From: Arcuatula senhousia
Lineage: Eukaryota > Mollusca > Bivalvia > Mytilida > Mytilidae
Length of the DNA: 64,000 bases
Reading direction: 5' to 3'
Assembly (NCBI GenBank): GCA_963971305.1
Contig: CAXARO010001007.1
Location: 1 to 64,000 of the forward strand
Shown here: positions 62,731-64,000 of the stretch, one piece after another
Layout: each line of letters starts with the position of its first letter
Position numbering within the stretch: the first letter of the stretch is position 1
The notes under the pieces: generated by a model
The model's input: the letters and a program-made list of their open reading frames with translations, nothing else
Told to the model about the DNA's origin: nothing
The model's database searches: none
Position numbers and translations under genes: made by a program

Positions 62731-64000
62731 TTCCACAGAAGGAAAGACCTTACTGTATTTCTTATGGTTATTATTAAGGTCTTTCCCTTCCACAGAAGGA
62801 AAGACCTTACTGTATTTCTTATGGTTATTATTTTTCTTCTTTTCTGCCATCAATATACGAAAAGTGTCGCGACATATCTTTTCGATACTTGGTACCATTA
62901 TTTGGTCATACGTGTACTCGCCTTGACCGACCCTGTGAAACCGATCTATTTTTAGTAACGGAGTTATCTGCCCGGAACCCAAAAACCTTGTTTGCAGATT
63001 AACTCAAAAACTGTAACCGTTATCAAAAATCTGAAGCGGGGAAAATGTTGCTAGACTCCTGGTCATGATTCGTCACGCAAAAAAAATTTTTTCGATCAAC
63101 TTCCTGGTTACGCGTTTTTGACTCGAAAAGTGTTGCGACGCCTCAAATTTTTTTTCTTCTAAACTGCAAGTCCTAGAGACTTGGGACCTTCACCAATCAT
63201 CCTAAATGACATATGTTACATCTAAAAATGTCAAGGTCAAAGGTCAAATCTCAAGGTCAGAGGTCATGGTACACCTTGTTTGCAGTATAGCTCAAAAACC
63301 ATACAAAATTGAAGCAGACATGTAATGGGAAAAATACTCGTCTCATTTAGACCTTTATTTAATATAAAGGGTCGAACACTGTGCGACAAACCGTTTTCGA
63401 GTTATGGCCCTTAATGCGTTTCGGCTTATCTGTTTTTGGCTTATAACTTTTAAACCGTCAGAGATAATATAGTAAACATATGGGTTTTTTGTGACCGTCT
63501 TTATATGTCCTTCAATTTAAGACCAAAGTCGAATGGTTACGGGCAGCCATTTTCAAAATGGCTGACACAGTAAACAGTTTTTATGAAATAGCACTTAAAC
63601 CGTACAAAATTGAAGCGGATAATACATGGAAAAAATGTTCGCCATGTCGAAATCTACGAAAAGGGTTTCAGGTGCGAAAGCGTAAAACTTGTCGTTTTTG
63701 AGTTATCGCCCTTGATTCTTATTTCTAAAATGATTTTTTGTTTATAACTTTTAAACCATAAAAGATGATGAATGAAACATAGGGTTTATTTGAAAGAGGA
63801 TTAAATTACCTACAATTTGAACCCAAACAGTACATGATTCAGTTGAACGGTTTCAAAATGGCGGCCAAAACAAGTTTCGCGAAACACGTTTTTTGCCAAT
63901 AACTTGAAAACCATAACAGATAGTATAGTAAACATGTATACTTAAATGAATCAGTATACAAAGAGCTACAATTTGAGTCCAAGGTCAAAGGTAAGAGGTC
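62719..64000 (+). mobile_element. Satellite-related dispersed element, copy B (cut by window end)
   Basis: The element opens with two hairpin modules at 62719 and 62776 (57 bp apart), identical in design to those at 2722-2865. The body starts near 62825 with GGTTATTATTTTTCTTC and the shared GAAAAGTGTCGCGACAT. The body follows copy A to the window edge. The first ~430 bp of the body correspond to the satellite monomer; the rest (AAAACCATACAAAATTG modules and ATAACTTTTAAACC modules at 63443, 63744 and 63899) has no counterpart in the satellite. No protein-coding potential is seen. Its 3' end lies beyond the window. Confidence 0.8.
63234..63266 (+). promoter_or_regulatory. Two perfect DR1 repeats of AGGTCA in copy B
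   Basis: AGGTCA occurs at 63234-63239, 63241-63246, 63254-63259 and 63261-63266, the same 1-bp, 7-bp, 1-bp spacing as in copy A. All four hexamers are exact in both copies although the surrounding sequence has changed (for example ACATCCAAAAAT to ACATCTAAAAAT and GGCACACC to GGTACACC). Confidence 0.5.

Noticed and set aside
61103..62982. Minus-strand open frames of 109 and 89 residues in the right flank
   Set aside because: They lie across copies A and B of the dispersed element and are homologous only because the DNA is repeated; the second includes translated hairpin modules.

Overview
The window is eukaryotic, non-coding, AT-rich repeat DNA. I find no gene I can defend: no long open frame, no tRNA or rRNA, no CRISPR, no operon-like spacing. 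About 89% of it (2902-59704) is one tandem satellite array: 59 complete copies and one truncated copy of a 936-bp monomer, all in the same orientation. The flanks hold dispersed repeats of a style I associate with marine invertebrates, most likely a mollusc and plausibly a bivalve: a GCCCC/GGGGC hairpin-headed element with a 146-bp tandem core on the left, and hairpin-headed elements rich in AGGTCA motifs on the right. The taxonomic call is inference from general knowledge and was not searched.

Layout. 1-1160: two copies of a 44-bp hairpin head. The second opens a roughly 915-bp element that is bounded by 13-bp inverted repeats and filled with a 146-bp tandem repeat. 1161-2721: AT-rich DNA with no recognisable gene, plus a small 15-bp repeat cluster. 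2722-2901: three tandem copies of a 33-bp hairpin module with ATT spacers. 2902-59704: the satellite. Monomers 2-5 and 6-9 are two copies of a four-monomer block, each carrying the same TA-flanked MITE (535 and 537 bp) at the same site. Monomers 12-14 and 15-17 are adjacent copies of a three-monomer block. Monomers 28-59 are almost identical to one another. 59705-61190: non-array flank. 61191-64000: two direct copies (offset about 1.635 kb) of a diverged element homologous to the first ~480 bp of the satellite monomer.

How it fits together. The hairpin head and the first half of the monomer also occur as a longer dispersed element beside the array, so the satellite looks as if it was born from that element's 5' portion joined to ~450 bp of other sequence. 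MITE insertion, block duplication and later homogenisation then left a readable record inside the array. Each monomer also carries six AGGTCA/TGACCT hexamers, including a direct repeat without spacer and one with a 4-bp spacer, so the array holds about 350 nuclear-receptor-type half-sites. This clustering, the covarying hairpin and the recorded array history are the features most worth following up.
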